Notes: generated by a model from the sequence alone, not told the origin. A stretch of 14,571 nt of DNA from Phycisphaerae bacterium (GCA_002718515.1 PBEX01000043.1:1-14571); one strand, 5' to 3'; positions 1 to 7,444 are shown, counted from the stretch's first letter. A program made the numbers and translations.

Positions 1-326
1 CCAAATGCATTATTGATTGAATCAGCAAACTCGCCACTCGGGGCATCACCGTTGCCTGGAGCCATCACCTTCCAAAACAGGGAGTGATTCCAGTGACCAC
101 CACCATTGTTCCGAACTGCGCCTCTCATCTTCTCGGGCAGAGCATCTAGATTCGAAATCAACTCACCGAGGGATTTGTCAGCGAATTCTGTGCCTTCGAC
201 CGCAGCATTTAATTTTGCAACATAGCCTGCATGATGTTTGTCATGATGGATTTCCATTGTGCGAGCATCAATATGAGGCTCTAGAGCATCAAAACTATAA
301 CCAAGTTCTGGAAGTGTAAATGTCAT
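1..326 (-). CDS. sodA: Superoxide dismutase, Mn/Fe family (N-terminal part, cut by window edge)
   Basis: Converts superoxide to oxygen and hydrogen peroxide, normally in the cytoplasm. The 108 complete codons visible begin [20 protein letters not shown], the standard N-terminus of the iron/manganese family, and lack a signal peptide. Two of the four metal ligands are visible: His27 in MEIHHDKHH and His81 in [11 protein letters not shown]. Gly-rich GGGH before the second ligand, instead of the Gln found there in classical FeSOD, favours a manganese or cambialistic enzyme. The remaining ligands (Asp, His) would lie beyond position 1. The start is fixed by a strong Shine-Dalgarno (AGGAGA, complement of 332-337) five bases upstream. 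It follows the FG-GAP lipoprotein gene by 36 nt with no terminator visible, so it may be read from the same transcript, but its own strong ribosome site suggests independent translation. The symbol sodA is a best guess between sodA and sodB. Confidence 0.95.
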   Translation of the reverse strand, partial: MTFTLPELGYSFDALEPHIDARTMEIHHDKHHAGYVAKLNAAVEGTEFADKSLGELISNLDALPEKMRGAVRNNGGGHWNHSLFWKVMAPGNGDAPSGEFADSINNAF

Positions 327-362
327 TGTGATCTCCTTTTCTTTCGGAACATTATAAATAAC

Positions 363-1994
363 TTATGGCTGTTGAAGGCGATGTTGGCCCGCTTCTAAAT
401 CACCAAAATTAGTTCTACCGCCATCAATCCATTGAATTGTGACATTTAGAAGTTGACGCTCTTCCCCAAGTCCAATGTGAACTCTAGGATCATTAGCAGT
501 CAAGTAACTATACGCCGTTTGAACAGATTTCGTAACTGTATGATCTCCAACCTCACATTGCACTATTGCACCAAGAGCAGGGGCTCCATTACTGTTAAGA
601 ACTTCCAACTGTGCGAATTGATGCGCATTGTCATGTACGTTCACAAGCAGTTGAGATTGTTCGTCTCTGTTGATGACATATACATCCATTTTCCCGTCGT
701 TGTTAAAATCAGCAAACACAGCGCCCCTTGAAGTAGCAATATCTTTGACTGCATCATCATGAACAACTCGCCAGCCTGCCATTGAGCCCTTGAGCAAATG
801 GTTCGGTTCAGCAAATGGGTCTTCACCATAGGGGGAACCAATCTGCTGGACTCTCCCATTTGCTTCAAACAAATCAAGGAAACCATCATTATCAAAATCG
901 ACAAGCCCAAGTCCAAACCGAGTCGCGTGTCTTGTTGAAGTACGAATGCCGTGCTTCGCAGTGACGTCTGTAAAGAACTCTCCATCATTACGGTATAGAG
1001 AATCAGACTCGCCAGTCAAGTTACAAACGATGATGTCAAAATCACCATCAAAATCAAAGTCGTCAGTTGTCACGCCCATGCCTGCTTTGGCAATCCCCTC
1101 ATCGTCTAATGCACAACCACGAAGGGGAGCTACGTCGACAAAGGTAAAATCGCCTTTGTTCAACCATAACTGGTCGGGCATCCCATCATTTGCAACAAAA
1201 ATGTCGACAAGCCCATCGCCAGTGTAATCTTGACAAAGCACACCAAGGCCAGTCCCAAAGCGAGAACCAAGACCAGCGCTTTCGCTGACATCAGTAAATG
1301 TTCCATCGCCGTTGTTTTGATAGAGGGTATCTCTCGCCGGAGCCATATAGTTCGTCGGTGAACAGTAATCTTGGAGTCCTTTTTCGTTGTAACACGTCAA
1401 CTCTAAGCCGTAACTCCAAACAAGATAATTGATGACATACAAATCTAAATCACCATCTTGGTCAAAATCAGCAAATACAGTAGATGCACCCCAACCTTCA
1501 TCTCCAACACCCGCGATTTCAGTCACATCGCTAAACGTGCCATCACCATTGTTTTTGAGTAGTACATTTGGGCCTACATTTGTGACATACAAATCAACAA
1601 AACCATCGTTGTTGTAATCGCCAGTTGCAACGCCCATACCGTAGCCAAGATCCCCAGTTCCGCTTGAATCCGTAACATCCGTAAACTTCGCATCATCGTT
1701 TCGATAGAGCTTGTTTGATAGTGTTGTATCTGTGCTGAGCGAGCCGCCCTGGACGATGTACAAATCCAAATCGCCATCCTTGTCGTAATCTAGAACAGCG
1801 CCTCCACCACCTATGATTTCAGGCATATTAAACTCACCTGAATCGCCACTAACCCATGGAATTGCAACGTGCATTTGTTCAGCTTCATCGACAAACCAAC
1901 GCTTAGAATTCTCCGGAGATTTTGAAGTTTGCTCAACTGCTGGTTCAGAACAACCTACGATCAAAAGAATCAAAAGGCACTTGGTTCTATTCAT
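363..1994 (-). CDS. CRTAC1-type FG-GAP/VCBS repeat lipoprotein with C-terminal ASPIC/UnbV domain
   Basis: A 543-residue envelope protein predicted to fold as a calcium-binding beta-propeller. The N-terminus (MNRTKC, hydrophobic stretch, LIVGC lipobox) predicts a lipoprotein attached at Cys15. Seven FG-GAP/VCBS calcium loops follow the pattern D-x-D/N-x-DG-x-x-D-hydrophobic: about residues 69-81, 126-139, 176-189, 256-269, 312-325, 366-379 and 429-442, matching a seven-bladed propeller. Residues about 462-540 resemble the ASPIC/UnbV domain (GAIVQCEVG, HIGLGEE, VTIQWIDGG). A cysteine pair near residues 201 and 211 lies in a loop insertion and could form a disulfide. The start ATG overlaps the stop of the upstream TPR gene in an ATGA, so the two are probably translationally coupled. 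From family knowledge, CRTAC1 proteins often neighbour TPR proteins in planctomycetes, but their biochemical role is not established. A surface or periplasmic scaffold is my inference. Confidence 0.9.
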   Translation of the reverse strand: MNRTKCLLILLIVGCSEPAVEQTSKSPENSKRWFVDEAEQMHVAIPWVSGDSGEFNMPEIIGGGGAVLDYDKDGDLDLYIVQGGSLSTDTTLSNKLYRNDDAKFTDVTDSSGTGDLGYGMGVATGDYNNDGFVDLYVTNVGPNVLLKNNGDGTFSDVTEIAGVGDEGWGASTVFADFDQDGDLDLYVINYLVWSYGLELTCYNEKGLQDYCSPTNYMAPARDTLYQNNGDGTFTDVSESAGLGSRFGTGLGVLCQDYTGDGLVDIFVANDGMPDQLWLNKGDFTFVDVAPLRGCALDDEGIAKAGMGVTTDDFDFDGDFDIIVCNLTGESDSLYRNDGEFFTDVTAKHGIRTSTRHATRFGLGLVDFDNDGFLDLFEANGRVQQIGSPYGEDPFAEPNHLLKGSMAGWRVVHDDAVKDIATSRGAVFADFNNDGKMDVYVINRDEQSQLLVNVHDNAHQFAQLEVLNSNGAPALGAIVQCEVGDHTVTKSVQTAYSYLTANDPRVHIGLGEERQLLNVTIQWIDGGRTNFGDLEAGQHRLQQP

Positions 1995-3358
1995 TGCTTG
2001 ATTCCTGACTGTATCACGACATTCATCGCACGTTGAATATGTGAGTCATTTGGATAGGTCTGTGTTGCATCTCTAAGTATGTTCATTGCTTGTTCTTGCT
2101 GACCCATTCTCGAGAGGGCTACTGCTTTTCCTCCAATACTCATCGTCTGTGATGGATTTGCTTGCAATACGATATCAAACTGCTGAATTGCTTCGGCATT
2201 CATACGCAAATCTAGATAAATCATTGCGAGCATTTGCCTGTCGCTTGGGTTATTCGTGCCGATTGACATCGCTTCTTCTAGTCGAGAACGTGCAAGATTA
2301 AAATCTTTTTTGATGAGTGCAATGCGACCTGCTGAAACATAAGCAGGCGCAAATGCCGGTTGAAGACGAATTGAAGTTAGCATTGATTCTTCTGCTTTAT
2401 CGAGTGACTGCAATTGCATGAGTGCTAAACCAATCGAAAAATGTGAAGGCGCATGATTCGGCGAGTGTTTTAACCCTTTTCCAATGATGTTGATGGCTTC
2501 TTGAGGTTTGCCCATCTGTAAGTACACAGATCCTAAATTATTCGTCACCGTAACGTTTTCGGGATTGTCTTGGTGTAGTCTCTTTAGGTCGGCGAGTGCT
2601 CCATCAAGATTCCCAATATCAAGTTTATCTGTGGCGCGGTTGAGAGATGCAGCAAACCCTCTCTTCATCGCTTCTACATTATTCAGCCAGGCGTCATCCC
2701 AGTTAGGGGGACCGGGCATGGGCGCTTGGAGCAGGGGTATTGCAATGTCTACGTCACCTTTACGTTGAAGGGCTGTGCCTAGAAGGAATGTGATGTATGG
2801 ATGTGAACCTCCACGCAACTGAATGTCCCTGAGCACATCAATTGCGCCATCGAAGTCGCCTTGAGCAATCAACACCCTTGCTTTTCCAACTAAAGCAGCA
2901 ACAGCACTTGAGTCTTGGACGATTGCAAATTCGAATTTTTCCTTAGCCTGAGATAGTCTTCCCAAATCGAGAAGCCAAAATCCTTGTCGCCAAATGGCTG
3001 GGGTATAGGTAGAGATCTCATTACACAAAGCTATTGCTTTTTCGTAATTTCCAGTGTCAGCAGATACTAGGGCTTGTAAATACGTCGTCTCTGAAGTAGG
3101 CTGCAACTGATTTGCATAACCGTAGGCGATAACAGCCTGTTCATCTAAGCCATGAGCATGAAGAAGCTTTCCAAAATTTTGCCATGATTGCATTGAAGAA
3201 GGTGAAGAGGCGACGGCCAATTGAGCATTTTCAATGACGTTCGCAGCTTCCGGATCAAGAATATCTCTGTTTACTTCAACATGTGGCGGTTGCGCAACTT
3301 CAGTAGAACAGCTTGCTAAGAACAAACAACATGTAACAATGATTCGATTATGCATCAT
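1991..3358 (-). CDS. Tetratricopeptide-repeat lipoprotein
   Basis: About 455 residues, almost entirely TPR. The start chosen here (ATG at 3358, MMHNRIIVTCC) gives a clean lipoprotein signal: a short basic head, hydrophobic core and LASC lipobox with Cys17. A GTG at 3385 would add nine residues ahead of the signal (MGLKCWLNL) and deepen the overlap with the upstream gene, so I reject it; ATG at 3355 is an equally possible start. No clear Shine-Dalgarno precedes the start, which fits coupling to the upstream gene that it overlaps by 11 nt. Roughly ten helical TPR units run from about residue 45 to the end, with typical A-x-x-x-x-x-A-L-x-x-x-P spacing (for example LKHSPNHAPSHFSIGLALMQ and NNLGSVYLQMGKPQEAINII). 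TPRs bind partner proteins; with the overlapping FG-GAP lipoprotein it probably forms one envelope complex. No enzymatic domain is seen. Confidence 0.88.
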   Translation of the reverse strand: MMHNRIIVTCCLFLASCSTEVAQPPHVEVNRDILDPEAANVIENAQLAVASSPSSMQSWQNFGKLLHAHGLDEQAVIAYGYANQLQPTSETTYLQALVSADTGNYEKAIALCNEISTYTPAIWRQGFWLLDLGRLSQAKEKFEFAIVQDSSAVAALVGKARVLIAQGDFDGAIDVLRDIQLRGGSHPYITFLLGTALQRKGDVDIAIPLLQAPMPGPPNWDDAWLNNVEAMKRGFAASLNRATDKLDIGNLDGALADLKRLHQDNPENVTVTNNLGSVYLQMGKPQEAINIIGKGLKHSPNHAPSHFSIGLALMQLQSLDKAEESMLTSIRLQPAFAPAYVSAGRIALIKKDFNLARSRLEEAMSIGTNNPSDRQMLAMIYLDLRMNAEAIQQFDIVLQANPSQTMSIGGKAVALSRMGQQEQAMNILRDATQTYPNDSHIQRAMNVVIQSGIKQ

Positions 3359-4490
3359 GAGATTCAACCAACACTTCAGTCCCACACTCTGGGCAAGTTT
3401 CAGAATCTGATTTCGTCAAATCATAATGACAGGATGCACAATTTGGTGATTCAAAGTTAATTTGCATAAACAGATCGCAATAGGGGCAATGGTTCTTTCC
3501 CTGACTTAATCCAATCGCGTGACTGCAACGGGGGCAAGAAACTTCAAAGATAAAAGACTTGCTAGCCTTAGGAATCATGTAAACCTGAATTGATTGCCAA
3601 ACGAGCGTTCCTAAGATACCCGCTGTTGCAAGAATGCCAAATCCTGCAGCAAACCTTTGTTGCCATTCTTCAATGTCTTGATTCGTCGAGCTTAGATAGA
3701 CCACGATCGCAATAAACCCGAAAGCAATCACAATGAGCCCAGTAGTTACAAATTCTAAAACTTTAGTTTGATACTTCTTAAGTCTAAAAAATAGTACATT
3801 GGGAAGGCTCAATGACGCTGCAATCCAAGATGTGAACAAAGCGATCTTCCAGTGCAAATGAGACGGTAGCTGATTCCCAATGTAGAAGTGCGCAATAGCC
3901 TCAGTAGAGACAAACGCTATAAGTAGGGGAGTTATCCCAAAAACAATCAAACTCTTATTGTTGAGCAGGCACATCACTGCAAACATTGAGCCGAAGATTG
4001 CAATTGGAGTCGTATAGTTAGCGCTCGGTGCAAAACGATGTGGGTTTGAGAAGACATCGATAATCCACCAAATGGTTAAAAAGCACCAAACAATCACTAG
4101 AATTCGACCAGCAAACTTCGATCTTTCTATACCCATCAGGCAAGACCCAATAAGCAGAGGTGTCGATGAGGCAAGAACCATTAAGCCGGACAGTGCAAAG
4201 ACATCTTCATCACCCCTGAACAGATAGCACCAGATTGCAGTGAAGAAAAAGAAGTAGACAAGGTATGTCAAAATCGAAATGCAAGTTGAAACTGGTTTTG
4301 TTGAATCTCTATCGGAGTATCGTATTGATAAGAGAAGCAGTCCTGTAGCAGCCGCAGTTAAGAGTGAAGTCCCAATAAGGCGACCAATGACATCATTGTC
4401 AACACCGATAAACAGGGCGGCAATACCTGCAATAGCGGCAATACCCAGAGAGCAATAGAGAACTTTTAGGACAATGTGCTTGTATGCCAT
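3348..4490 (-). CDS. Polytopic membrane protein with two C-terminal zinc ribbons
   Basis: A 380-residue protein I cannot assign to a named family. Residues 8-300 contain about ten hydrophobic membrane segments (roughly 8-30, 36-56, 69-91, 97-118, 128-146, 160-175, 178-200, 213-234, 245-266, 280-299) separated by short loops. The last 70 residues are soluble and carry eight cysteines as four C-x2-C pairs: Cys319/322 with Cys335/338, and Cys351/354 with Cys366/369. They make two zinc ribbons. The second (NCASCHYDL...CPECG) is the form very common at the ends of planctomycete proteins. No transporter signature or active-site motif is evident. It is the first gene of the overlapping three-gene unit. 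The start has no good Shine-Dalgarno, but a TATAGT hexamer ends eight bases before the ATG and a perfect inverted repeat includes the start codon, so initiation may be leaderless or structurally controlled. Confidence 0.8.
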   Translation of the reverse strand: MAYKHIVLKVLYCSLGIAAIAGIAALFIGVDNDVIGRLIGTSLLTAAATGLLLLSIRYSDRDSTKPVSTCISILTYLVYFFFFTAIWCYLFRGDEDVFALSGLMVLASSTPLLIGSCLMGIERSKFAGRILVIVWCFLTIWWIIDVFSNPHRFAPSANYTTPIAIFGSMFAVMCLLNNKSLIVFGITPLLIAFVSTEAIAHFYIGNQLPSHLHWKIALFTSWIAASLSLPNVLFFRLKKYQTKVLEFVTTGLIVIAFGFIAIVVYLSSTNQDIEEWQQRFAAGFGILATAGILGTLVWQSIQVYMIPKASKSFIFEVSCPRCSHAIGLSQGKNHCPYCDLFMQINFESPNCASCHYDLTKSDSETCPECGTEVLVESHDA

Positions 4491-4612
4491 GAACTCGCAC
4501 TATACGGGATTTTACTCATCAATACAGATGGATAAATCGTAACTTTCAGTGAGCCACACGTCATTTGCAAATCGTGAAGAGAGTGAGTCGCCAGTTGGCG
4601 AGTTCATGGCAT
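4484..4612. repeat. Perfect 15-bp inverted repeat spanning the start codon of the membrane-protein gene
   Basis: ATGCCATGAACTCGC at 4484-4498 is the exact reverse complement of GCGAGTTCATGGCAT at 4598-4612, with 99 nt between the arms. The left arm contains the start codon (complement of 4488-4490) of the minus-strand membrane-protein gene. If transcription starts upstream of 4612, the RNA could pair the arms and bury the start codon. The right arm also overlaps a smaller inverted repeat (TCGCCA at 4588-4593, TGGCGA at 4596-4601), so two mutually exclusive folds are possible. The arms and lengths are seen directly; a regulatory role is inference. Confidence 0.6.
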
Positions 4613-4709
4613 CATTGCAATTGTTAAATAGTGCCAAAAATTCAAGTGTCTTTCTCCAACAAGATATTGTACTCTTAGAGTTAGAAGAATCAATCATAAA
4701 ACAAAGAAA
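4491..4709. other. Intergenic stretch with no convincing gene
   Basis: This 219-nt gap separates the operon start from the terminator of the 876-residue protein gene. It contains the right arm of the 15-bp inverted repeat, the nested TCGCCA/TGGCGA hairpin and the possible -10. A 61-codon frame (minus, 4697 to 4512) and an overlapping plus-strand frame (4549 to 4743) are open, but neither has a Shine-Dalgarno or a recognisable protein, and the plus-strand frame runs through the terminator. It may be the operon's leader and promoter region. Confidence 0.5.
4499..4504 (-). promoter_or_regulatory. Possible -10 element of the three-gene membrane/TPR/FG-GAP operon
   Basis: On the minus strand the hexamer TATAGT lies eight bases before the ATG at 4490, inside CCCGTATAGTGCGAG. 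Transcription from it would start within a base or two of the initiation codon, giving an essentially leaderless message, consistent with the absence of a Shine-Dalgarno there. No convincing -35 hexamer is seen 16-18 bases upstream, so this is a weak call. Confidence 0.2.
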
Positions 4710-4737
4710 CAGCCCCCAAGCAAGTGCTTGGGGGCTG
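4710..4737 (-). terminator. Intrinsic terminator of the 876-residue secreted-protein gene
   Basis: CAGCCCCCAAGC (4710-4721) pairs with GCTTGGGGGCTG (4726-4737) in a 12-bp, GC-rich stem with a 4-nt loop. On the minus strand it is followed by TTTCTTTGTTTT, a suitable U-rich tail; on the plus strand no U-tract follows. It begins 28 nt past the stop codon at 4766. Confidence 0.92.
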
Positions 4738-4765
4738 CGTTGAATAACGTTTATTGAATTGTCAA

Positions 4766-7396
4766 TTATTCAAGACAATGTGAAACACCGAATGCTTCAG
4801 CAATCCAGCCAGTACCATCATTGGCCATACTTGAACCTTCGTCTGCACTCATCCATAGGAACCAGCATTCGCCTTCGCCTGTGGATTCTGATGCTACACC
4901 AATATATGCAGCACCAGCAACAGCAACGTCAAAGTTGTACTCAACGAGTGGGTAAAGGTCAGCATACAGATCACCTGTTTCTACGCCATTGTTAGCGAGA
5001 CCCATTTGCTCTTCGATGACATTCATGTCAGCGTCGTAGAGTGTAACTACGAAACTACCAACTGAACCGGAGCAAGCGCCCCAACCACCGTTGAATGCTA
5101 GTTCAACACCCCAAACTGTAAGTGTTGAGCCTGAACCACCTTCGAGATCAGCTGCACGCAAGAAGCCTGCACCTGTATCGGATGTACCAGCAGTCCAAGC
5201 ACCTTCAACTGGAGTAGGACCATAGCCAGAGCCATCACAAGTGATGAGAACTGGGCAGGTCACGTCTGCACATGTACCTGAAGAGTTCCAGCTACCACCC
5301 ATTGCTGCACAGTCATCTGCAGTAGCGTCAGAACATGAACCATCTGCCATGCAGCAAGCTGCTTCAGCATCACCACCAACGTAGCTAATAGTCAATGTAC
5401 CTGAGCCAGTAGCAGCTTGCCAACCGCCGAGACGGATGTAATAGCTAGTACCTGCAGTTACTGGGTAATCAGCAATACGTGAGTAGTATAATTGGCAACC
5501 ATCGAGACCTGTACCGTCACCGTTACATGCGACTTGGTTATCACATGAACCTTCGTAAAGGACCATGGATGTGTCGTATGAAGCAGCGTCGCAAGTATCA
5601 AATGATGCTACACCATCTGCATCTGGAGTCCAAACGAACCAAACGTCCTGGCTTGAAGTCCAGTCGAGGTATGTGCCTGCACATTGTGAATCATCTGGTT
5701 CAGGTGTTGAAGGAGTTGCAAGACTAGTATCAAATGCTTGTGAACCTACAGTAGCAACTAGAGCGTCTTCACACTCATCGCCACCAGCAGCGTCACATAC
5801 ACCGTCGGCACACATCGCGTTAGGGAAGTGTAAACCGCCGAATGCATCACATTGTTCACTATCAAGGTTATCTAGACATTCGCCTGCGCCGAAGCAGCAT
5901 GCACCAGGAGCTGGTGGTGGGACGATGTTAATGTTTAGAGTACCAGGACCTGAAACGTCATTGTAAGCACCAATTCGGATGTAGTATGTTTCACCAGCAG
6001 TTGCTGATAGAACTAGCGCGGAGTAATAAGTTTGACATCCGTCAAGACCTTCACCGTCACCATTACATGCGACTTGATTTGAACAATTGCCTTCGTAGAT
6101 AACAATTGAAGTGTCAAATGATGCCGCATCGCAAGTATCGATAGCGTAATCATCTGTTTCAGAAGCTGTCCACATGAGCCATACGTCTTTAGTTGGTTCT
6201 GTCCAACCAAACACAGCAGCATCTTCAGCACATTCTGGAAGATCTGCACCAGCAGTCATGTTAGTAGTGTCAAACGCATTTGCGCCATCCACTACTTCAA
6301 TAGCTACTTCGCAAGTATCTCCAGGTTCAATAGCAGCACAGTCAGTAGTAGCACATGCTGTGCCATCACCTTTGTACGTACCACCAAAACCAGCACAAGC
6401 AGCAGCAGTTACGTCAGTACATTTTGATGCACTGATGCAGCATGCACCTGCAGTACATGAACCTGATGAACAATCAGAGTTGTCACCGAAGTACTCACCA
6501 CCACCAGCAGCACAATCGTCTGCTGAGACAGTGTCACATGTACCGTCACCGAAGCAGCAGCCTCCGTATACGGTACAGTCAGCACCCCATTGACCGATGA
6601 CTTCTAAGATGTCAGCGACATCTACAGTACAGTCACCATTTGGCATTGGTGCACAGTCGCCAGTTGGGCGGTATGTACCATCACCAGTTTGACCCCATGA
6701 AGCAATAACTTCAAGGACGTCGGATACAGCAACACTACCGTCACCGTCTACGTCTGCATTACATACAGCTGGTAGAGCGCCGGTACATGGATCAGCTGGC
6801 GCACCACTATTTACGCGGTATGCAGCTTCACTTGCTTCTTGTACACAGAAACCAAAGCCACCACCTGGGTTAGCTTGGATGTCTGGTGAACCGCCACCAA
6901 TGAGTGAGTCAGCAATACCTGTCTGACCACCGGTGCCGAATTCGTTTGATGGAATAACACCGAACATTTGAGGTCCAGCTACAGAAGCAAGTTCTGTATC
7001 CATACTAATTAAAAAGTTAGCGCCCATCCAGTCTGCACTAATCGTAGCGTCAGCTGCATCTACAAAGTCAGATGCAATATCGCCCGTAAGACTAGCACAC
7101 GCTGCGTCGGCACTACTGTATAGGTTGGGTGAATAGCCAGTGATTGAAGATGGATCAACAAATCCATTCCAACCGCCTAAGACCATTTCAACCATGTTAA
7201 TGTTTCCACCGTCTCCGAGGAAATCACTAGCACAGACGACATCGTACTGGTCGAAAGAGGCTTCAAAATCCTGGCATGCCTGGATATTTGTGCCAATTCC
7301 TGAACCATCCATGTCGCCGATTTGGTCCATCAAAACATCAGCAGCTGCGATGCCAGATAGACCCAAAATACATATACATGATGTTAAATTTCTCAT
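4766..7396 (-). CDS. Large secreted modular protein with dockerin-like, six-cysteine and PPC-like repeats
   Basis: 876 residues, acidic, Gly/Ala/Cys-rich and without lysine-rich stretches, typical of an extracellular protein. Residues 1-19 are a Sec signal peptide (cleavage near GIAAA|D). Order of parts: N-terminal domain of unknown function 20-205 (begins DVLMDQIGDMDGSG); dockerin-like pair of calcium loops 213-274 (DVDGDGSVAVSDVLEVI and DCTVDVADILEVI); six-Cys module 280-314; then a tandem unit of six-Cys module plus PPC-like beta-sandwich, twice (319-353 + 359-492; 500-534 + 539-673); a final six-Cys module 681-714; and a C-terminal beta-rich domain 718-876. No catalytic motif or C-terminal sorting signal is visible. 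The start is fixed by AGGAGGGG (complement of 7406-7413) nine bases upstream. It is monocistronic with its own terminator. Its function is unknown; adhesion or cell-surface display is inference. Shared modules with the next large gene suggest a common extracellular location. Confidence 0.92.
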   Translation of the reverse strand: MRNLTSCICILGLSGIAAADVLMDQIGDMDGSGIGTNIQACQDFEASFDQYDVVCASDFLGDGGNINMVEMVLGGWNGFVDPSSITGYSPNLYSSADAACASLTGDIASDFVDAADATISADWMGANFLISMDTELASVAGPQMFGVIPSNEFGTGGQTGIADSLIGGGSPDIQANPGGGFGFCVQEASEAAYRVNSGAPADPCTGALPAVCNADVDGDGSVAVSDVLEVIASWGQTGDGTYRPTGDCAPMPNGDCTVDVADILEVIGQWGADCTVYGGCCFGDGTCDTVSADDCAAGGGEYFGDNSDCSSGSCTAGACCISASKCTDVTAAACAGFGGTYKGDGTACATTDCAAIEPGDTCEVAIEVVDGANAFDTTNMTAGADLPECAEDAAVFGWTEPTKDVWLMWTASETDDYAIDTCDAASFDTSIVIYEGNCSNQVACNGDGEGLDGCQTYYSALVLSATAGETYYIRIGAYNDVSGPGTLNINIVPPPAPGACCFGAGECLDNLDSEQCDAFGGLHFPNAMCADGVCDAAGGDECEDALVATVGSQAFDTSLATPSTPEPDDSQCAGTYLDWTSSQDVWFVWTPDADGVASFDTCDAASYDTSMVLYEGSCDNQVACNGDGTGLDGCQLYYSRIADYPVTAGTSYYIRLGGWQAATGSGTLTISYVGGDAEAACCMADGSCSDATADDCAAMGGSWNSSGTCADVTCPVLITCDGSGYGPTPVEGAWTAGTSDTGAGFLRAADLEGGSGSTLTVWGVELAFNGGWGACSGSVGSFVVTLYDADMNVIEEQMGLANNGVETGDLYADLYPLVEYNFDVAVAGAAYIGVASESTGEGECWFLWMSADEGSSMANDGTGWIAEAFGVSHCLE
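5255..6559 (-). repeat. Array of six-Cys modules with 181-residue tandem duplication
   Basis: Within the 876-residue protein, residues 319-499 and 500-680 are direct repeats of exactly 181 codons, followed by a partial third copy (681-714) and preceded by one extra six-Cys module (280-314). Each Cys module fits CC-x5-C-x7/8-C-x12/13-C-x4-C. The PPC-like halves share near-identical segments, for example DTCDAASFDTSIVIYEGNC and DTCDAASYDTSMVLYEGSC, then CNGDG-x-GLDGCQ-x-YYS. The similarity is also visible in DNA (compare 5512-5610 with about 6052-6150), suggesting a fairly recent duplication. Confidence 0.9.
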
Positions 7397-7423
7397 AGAA
7401 CTTATCCCCTCCTAGAGGATTTT

Positions 7424-7435
7424 GTGAACGTTCAC
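7424..7435. promoter_or_regulatory. Perfect 12-bp palindrome just upstream of the ribosome site
   Basis: GTGAACGTTCAC is self-complementary and flanked by a further TTT/AAA match (TTTTGTGAACGTTCACGAAA). It lies 10 bases upstream of the AGGAGGGG ribosome site of the 876-residue protein gene, inside the likely untranslated leader or promoter. It could be an operator for a dimeric regulator; being a loopless palindrome it is a poor RNA hairpin. No known operator family is assigned. Confidence 0.4.
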
Positions 7436-7444
7436 GAAAAAGAA

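Noticed and set aside
3356..3385. GTG at 3385 as the start of the TPR gene
   Set aside because: It would place nine residues including a Trp and Cys before the lipoprotein signal and lengthen the overlap; ATG at 3358 gives a standard signal peptide.
4615..4645. TTGGCAC...TTGC on the minus strand, resembling a sigma-54 promoter
   Set aside because: The GG and GC dinucleotides are about 15 nt apart instead of the required 10.
4512..4697. 61-codon minus-strand open frame between the terminator and the membrane-protein gene
   Set aside because: It has no Shine-Dalgarno, starts directly in the U-tract of the preceding terminator, and the protein is not recognisable; it also contains the inverted-repeat structures.
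4549..4743. 64-codon plus-strand open frame
   Set aside because: It runs through the intrinsic terminator hairpin, has no ribosome site and overlaps the opposite frame.
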